From Sabethes cyaneus (taxonomy: Eukaryota > Arthropoda > Insecta > Diptera > Culicidae), in NCBI RefSeq assembly GCF_943734655.1, contig NC_071353.1, positions 26,956,501 through 27,020,500 on the forward strand: 64,000 bases of DNA, given 5' to 3'. The position numbers were made by a program, and so were the translations under genes. The notes beneath the pieces are model-generated. The model made no database searches and had not been told where the DNA came from. It saw nothing but the letters and a program-made list of their open reading frames with translations. Within the stretch, counting starts at the first letter, position 1, and each line of letters opens with the position of its first letter. Below, in pieces: positions 58,636-64,000 of the stretch.

Positions 58636-60589
58636 TTTGGAAAGCTATCACAGAAACTTTCACAGCGATGGAAAACTCAAATGAAATGAATGTACGAATG
58701 AAAAATCTAGAAAACTGTTTTGTCACATGGAAATATTTTTTACCCTTTTGTTATGTGCTAATGTGGCAAGTGAAAATGGTCTTTAAACATTTTTCGTGAA
58801 TGCCTGCAAATTTTTTCACGGAATTGCACAGAAAAGCGCAAGGTCAGGTTGAATTTTAAATGCAAAATAAGGAACAGCAGGGAACATAAAATAAGTGCGA
58901 ACATTATCAAAACGTACTATAGTCGTAGACTACGAAAACAAAAGTAAATTAGTATTACCGACTATTTTAAACTTACTGAAAGGACCAGTGCTGTTAATAT
59001 TCATCAGCATAGCGTTCAAATTTCTGGATTATCAGTCTACCTTGCATTGAAAATCTGCTTGCTTTGATCAAACCTACATAATAACTAAATGCAGCAAGCA
59101 TGAACTTCATGCACGAGAATATACAATATCAGCGCCCTGTGATATTGTAACAAACTGATATTCACGTTTGAGCAGTGAAAATCAATAAAAAAAAAATTAT
59201 GTTGTTATTTAGCATCTATTGCGTTCAGCTGTTGGACATAAGATTTTTCTTTTCATTTACTGCATTTAAAATTGTTTTTTCCTGAAGTGAATATCACCTT
59301 GTGGATTTGAAAATCACTTTCTCCTGTTCTATTTTCACGATATATTGAACTTGTATACTACGATGAAAATCACTGTGCAGTTGTACATACGAAACTCAGA
59401 GGCATAAAAAACAATGTATGCTAAGAAAAAAGATTTTCTGTTTTGTTTGAAATTCGGTGATAATTAAAGGCCCTGGAAAGGACTAAATATTATTTCATAA
59501 AGATCTTGCTACATATTTCTTTACAATACAACTTTTAGATACATAAAAATGTGTATCCTGTATCCGAGAATATATTTTTCGCTCTTTGTATTTATCTAAT
59601 TAGCTAACGTTTTGATTTAGCGGGTTAGCTGGTAGCGAAGCTGAAATTTCGGTTAGCGGTGCCCACCTCTGCTCATATGTAAAGCCCAGAAGACGTAGTC
59701 CTTTTAATATACACGACAAACTTATTGAACAATTTAGTCACTCTGCAAATAATAGACACGTTACCGTCAGCGCTAGCCAACAGAACAATCTATATGAAGC
59801 GACCGCATATGATCGCCTCGCAATCGCATCGCTTCTCATCACGTTGCTTCGCATCGCCTGTGAGTCAATTAGGATCACATCTATACTGAAGCGAATCATT
59901 GCCGAATGTTCGACGCTTATTTGTAAAAGAAAACAAATCGCTGAATGGAAAGACAATGCAGAAGAGGGATAAAATAAAAATCACTTGTTTCGTTCCCTAT
60001 GCACATACGTTCGTCACCGATGAGGCAAGCGAGTGTATATGTAAAAGGTTAGCACGGTGCGAATGATACGCGCAGCGATTTTTGGTTCACAGGAGAAATC
60101 AGCAGCCTTGCTTGGCAACACGATAGTTCATCAGTTGTGCTGCAGCTGCTGCTACTTGTGAACAGGTTCCGTCAATTCAGAATTTGTTTTCAGTTTTGTT
60201 AGAAAATAATAAAACTTTTGGCTAGTGACAAAGCCTTAGATAATAGAAAAAAAGAGAGTGAATAATATGGTATGCGACAATTGAGTGCTTGACTTTCAGA
60301 GTGGTTGTAATCAGTGCTGAAAAATGTGATGGATTCGTTAGTAGCGAGGTGGCGATTGCTGAAGAGCAGCTGAAAAATGTACGTTTTAGGACAACAATTT
60401 TTAATTCATCATATTTCTTGTCGGAAACCCAGTAAATTGTGTTTGTGTGAATCAAATGTATGGTTAAGTGATTTGTAAAGATGATCCTATCAAAAGATTT
60501 TGAAAATATGAATAAAAAAGTGCATTTTCGGATCATTTATGTTCAACTGATTAAAATAGGTAACACTACTTAACTCGTTCCTTACCCTA
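58636..60589. other. No recognisable gene
   Basis: AT-rich sequence with short frames only. Around 59800-60115 it holds sequence related in inverse orientation to 56735-57020. Confidence 0.4.
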
Positions 60590-61736
60590 CATATAGTTTG
60601 AATTGCTCAAAAATGCAGCCAAAAAAGTATTCGGACAGTTAACTATTAGTTGAAACAAATGTCCTTTCTCGCTCAACTACTACCTTGTAGGACCATTTAC
60701 ATTCTTGATGACCTGTTTTAATCTGTTTGGGATAAAATTAACAATTTTTCAAATATCCCTCTGTGAATTGCTGACCATTTTTTTTTACAAGAGCTCGGTT
60801 TAAGTCATTGTGATAAGCAATCGAATGATTTCTCATTTAGAAATGAAATTATCTAAGAAAATGTTCAAAAGGGTGCAACTCTAGACTGAATGCTGATGTT
60901 TCGATAGTGCTAGGACAATTGTATGGTGCCTACCGCTTACAATTATCGACAGTATGTTTAGATTCAACATCCCGGTACAATATGTATGTACCACACAATT
61001 ACAATTTTGCTTTAATTTCACCTAAAATTGTTCAGATAATTGAGTTTACATTTAGTTCTATCCAAAAATATATATCTTTGCTGCCTCGGAGCTTTCCATG
61101 CACACCAACAAGGTATGACATCAACAACCCTTATGCAAGAATAACTAAAATAGAAGGGTTACAAGAGAAAAATCACTCGTCAGCAAGTAAACAAGCAATG
61201 CGGTTAGTGTCATACCTTGTTGGGATGCATGGAAAGTTCCGAGGTAGCAAAGATATATATTTTTGGATAGAACTAAGTGTAAACTCAATTAACTGAACAA
61301 TTTTAGGTGAAATTAAAGCAAAATTGTAATTGTGCGGTACATACATATTGTACCGGGATGTTGAATCTAAACATACTGTCGATAATTATAAGCGGTAGGC
61401 ACCATACAATTGTCCTAGAGCTATCGAAACATCAGTATTCAGTCTAGAGTTGAACCCTTTTGAACATCTTCTTAGATAATTTCATTTCTAAATGAGAAAT
61501 CATTCGATTTCCTATCACAATGACTTAAACCGAGCTCTTGTAAAAAACTGGTCAGCAATTCACAGAGGGATATTTGAAAAATTGTTAATTTTAACCCAAA
61601 CAGATTAAAACAGGTAATCAAGAATATAAATGGTCCTACAAGGTACTAGTTGAGCGAGAAAGGACATTTGTTTCAACTAATAGTTAACTGTCCGAATACT
61701 TTTTTGGCTGCATTTTTGAGCAATTCAAACTATATG
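60590..61736. mobile_element. 1.15-kb foldback element with 530-bp arms
   Basis: The left arm 60590-61119 and right arm 61209-61736 are near-perfect inverted copies with scattered single differences, separated by 89 bp. Each arm starts with CATATAGTTTGAATTGCTC followed by AAAAATGCAGCC and then CCAAAAAAGTATTCGGACAG, the same mariner-like word found at the ends of the 174-bp repeats. The inner arm ends are CACCAACAAGGTATGAC. No protein frame looks real. A transcript through it would form a very long hairpin. Confidence 0.9.
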
Positions 61737-61927
61737 TACCCTATCTTCAAAACGGAAAGCTTTTCCCCGAATTTTTGTTGTGCATCTAAATATGCTTTAG
61801 TTAAACATTGTTTTAAAAAATATGTGTTACCATTCTTCGCAAAAATACTGTGCAAAATTACTTAAAGAAAATTTTATGCGCTGTTGTCCGAATACTTTTT
61901 TGGTTGACTGTATGTACTGGTGGATGT

Positions 61928-61995
61928 TTCTAGAATGTTCGATGGCATACGTTGTTAGCAGATGAAGGCAGCGTGGAGATGTTTCTCGAACGTTC
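61928..61995. promoter_or_regulatory. Two perfect heat-shock-element matches
   Basis: TTCTAGAATGTTC (61928-61940) and TTCTCGAACGTTC (61983-61995) each fit the three-unit nTTCnnGAAnnTTCn rule, with a further GGA after the second. They lie 55 bp apart, so a local duplication is possible. No heat-shock gene is recognisable next to them, so function is unproven. Confidence 0.4.
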
Positions 61996-62040
61996 TGGGA
62001 GGCTTACTGCTGGAAGCGCTTGTCGCGTACAAAAACCAGT

Positions 62041-62057
62041 AGCTCTATTAAGGGCCA
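62041..62057 (+). other. Decayed histone-like stem-loop
   Basis: AGCTCTATTAAGGGCCACAA resembles the element at 62168-62183 with several changes. The following ACGAATTAAA corresponds to ACGAGCTAAA there. It is probably a duplicate of that region. Confidence 0.25.
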
Positions 62058-62167
62058 CAAACGAATTAAATGAAGCATAATTGAATTTTTTTTCAAATGA
62101 GCAAAATGAAAATATTTGCGAACTCGAAACGAACACGCTTTAGCTTTTATTGTTATTTGTAACCAAA

Positions 62168-62183
62168 GGCCCTTTTAAAGGCC
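62168..62183 (+). other. Histone mRNA 3'-end-like stem-loop
   Basis: GGCCCTTTTAAAGGCC fits the histone stem-loop consensus GGCYCTTTTMARRGCC and has the usual flanks, CCAAA before and ACAAA after, then a purine-rich GAGCTAAAGTAAG. One stem pair is mismatched. No histone coding sequence was recognised upstream, so this may be a fossil 3' end left from a lost gene or a chance match. Confidence 0.4.
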
Positions 62184-62199
62184 ACAAACGAGCTAAAGT

Positions 62200-64000
62200 A
62201 AGATTATTGAAACATGCCAGGCTACACATACAAAAGAAACAGCAAAAGTTTATTCAGCAAAATTGTAGATAATAACTAATTCTACAAATGTCTCACGTAA
62301 AATTTTGTCAAATTTTGCTTGGCTGAAACGGTACTGTCAAATGAATGTGGATTGAATCAAAGTGATCGTGCCATCCCTGGCTAGGATTATGTTTTAAGCT
62401 AGGCAACACTGCTTGACTGTATCGTCGTTCTACACCACTGAATGAATTAAATTAAAAAAATGTAACTTAAAGGTGAAACGACTAATGGCGTTCAGCACCG
62501 CAAATTATGAATCAAGTGTAAGAATGACCCTCACAAATACTTGACCATAAATTTTCCCAATCGTAGTTTTCGCAATCGTAATTTTGCCACATCGTAGTAA
62601 GTCTTTTTATTCAGTTAATCTTATGCACTAAACTTCATCATTCGTTACTGGGATTGTTTCTCTGGCATGCCGTGAAGCACCAGCAGCCTAGAATACAGCA
62701 GGAAACGGCTTGAAATGCACAATCGCGCTTAAGAAGTCTGCTTTTTCGGAACAGATATTACCACTTCCGCAGCAAGCAAACTGCAAACGAATTATATTCG
62801 ATATTTTTTTCCACTGCACCCACTCTTTACCAACTCGTATCTTCCGACAGTTGGAAAGTTTCCGCTAAAAAGCTGCTAAAACTGTCAGTCAGAAGATTAA
62901 AACTGAAATTTATTCATTTAGTTGTTTCTCACTTCGGCTGGCTAGGACTTACCCTAAAGTGTACAGTATCGTGAGCATGTAACTGCAAGACAGCGCTACA
63001 CACAGTGCAATTTGGTTTCGAAAGGAAACATGTTAAGAGGTTTCCGTCCTGACGATGCTCCAGCGTTTCCCCCGCGCGCGCCTTCCGGCCCGGTATATCT
63101 CTTGAAAGGGTCAAGCAAGGCGTGGCAGGTCCGAAGCGCTCAGGGAAGAATTTGCATGGTCCAGCGGAGCGGCGAAAAGTTATTCAATTTATTTTGCGCA
63201 AAACCCGACACCAAGAAGTGCGATATTCGACTTTCAGGGAGCTGTACAGAATGTTTTGCACTCCTTTTTTCCCGCGCTAGTGCATTCCTAGGAGCGCACA
63301 AAAGTAGTAAATTAGCATACTCGAACGGAACGGAAAGTGTTCGTAACCGAGTGATAAAAATGTTTTCCCAAGTCGGATGGATTTCAACTGCGTCCATCTC
63401 GTTTGTATTCGGACAGTAATTTTTGAGGAATGAATTTGATTTCATGATTAAATTTTATTACTAATGGTTACCGAGCTTCAGTTGATTCTAGAAAGCTTAT
63501 CCTATAGTATATTTGTTTTCAATTGCTCAAGTCAAAGTTATAACACAATCGTCGTTATTGTATGTTTTCGTTTATTGTTTTCTAATTTTTTATCACATGC
63601 AAGAAGCCCAGCTGAAAACTTTTGGAGACTATAAAATTCTACAACATATTCACATTCTCCTCAACTAGCAACTATGTCCACTAGGTTGGATTTCGGACTA
63701 GAATGATGTACTGAAAACGACCTGAATGCCATTTGCAGCGAGCCACTGCAACATATCGTAGAGCTTGCAATAGATTCCAAACGCTAATCACATGCACCAC
63801 CGCCAGCTGTGACTTACACTGTAGTCTATGCCTTTCGCGGAATTTCACACCGTTTCGTGGCAGCTGGTCTTTCGGTAGGTTTGCGGTTTCTGTTCCCGTC
63901 GGATCGTCGTCGCCGTGGCATGGTTGCACTGCAATGGGTTGCACCGTGACCAGTACTGACCTCTGCGTCGGTATTTATTTACGACTGACATCGGCATCCA
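62200..64000. other. No recognisable gene
   Basis: Frames of up to 135 codons occur (63012-63419 plus strand, opposed by 63140-63445 minus), without recognisable motifs, splice partners or signal sequence. The window ends without a feature I can name. Confidence 0.4.

Larger units (their letters stand above)
55757..61910. mobile_element. 6.15-kb interval between 174-bp inverted repeats with mariner-like ends
   Basis: 55757-55930 and 61737-61910 are inverted copies of about 174 bp. Each starts CAGTCAACCAAAAAAGTATT, like a Tc1/mariner end, and is flanked outside by TA. No transposase was found between them. The interval holds other nested repeats (57317-58016, 58443-58635, 60590-61736). It could be one large composite element, or two separate copies in opposite orientation whose other ends were lost. 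Confidence 0.55.

Noticed and set aside
63012..63445. Overlapping 135- and 101-codon frames on opposite strands
   Set aside because: Neither has a recognisable motif or signal; both being open is expected in GC-richer DNA.

Overview
This window looks like a stretch of a repeat-rich dipteran genome, most likely a culicine mosquito. The reasons are GT-AG introns, roughly 38-40% GC by eye, no bacterial gene packing, tRNA-derived SINEs, CR1 and RTE-like non-LTR elements, Ty3/gypsy and BEL/Pao LTR elements, Tc1/mariner fossils and many inverted-repeat MITEs. The species call is inference. Almost every long reading frame belongs to a transposable element or to simple repeats. I find only one convincing host gene, a two-exon gene for a small secreted cysteine-containing peptide at 36000-36256.

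Layout. 1-5.2 kb: a SINE end, a decayed RTE-like LINE on the minus strand (2.1-3.4 kb) and unassigned DNA. 5234-7655: an uninterrupted 2.4-kb AGAC tetranucleotide array. 7.8-8.1 kb: another LINE scrap. 11.8-16.1 kb: a nest of MITEs, a SINE split by a MITE and T-rich cryptic repeats, followed by a mariner-type transposase fossil (16.2-16.5 kb). 20.2-25.2 kb: a 1.27-kb inverted-repeat element, a short retroposon with a 25-bp target duplication, a SINE, a LINE scrap, a tandem arthropod-type repeat and a lone LTR. 25.6-27.6 kb: a 5'-truncated CR1-type LINE with an open reverse transcriptase frame.

28105-34849 is an apparently intact Ty3/gypsy-type LTR retrotransposon. It has 872-bp LTRs that look identical, a 5-bp target duplication (GTACC), gag, and a pol carrying protease, RT, RNase H and integrase. 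It shows two convincing intron signatures. Intron 1 (29028-29461) would start Gag inside the 5' LTR and read through the primer-binding site. Intron 2 (30618-30730) would remove the gag stop codon and fuse gag to pol in frame. This points to splicing, not ribosomal frameshifting, as the switch between Gag and Gag-Pol, and it is the most interesting system in the window.

34.8-46 kb: the small peptide gene, a foldback element and three more LINE fossils. 46-51 kb: long pyrimidine-rich then purine-rich arrays associated with an inverted-repeat element. 53-55.7 kb: a BEL/Pao element that has lost its RT and carries a MITE. 55757-61910: a 6.15-kb interval bounded by 174-bp inverted repeats with Tc1/mariner-like ends; it holds nested MITEs and a 1.15-kb foldback whose 530-bp arms could give a long hairpin RNA. 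Just beyond it are two perfect heat-shock-element matches and a histone-type stem-loop without a recognisable gene. All calls were made by eye; no database or alignment was run.
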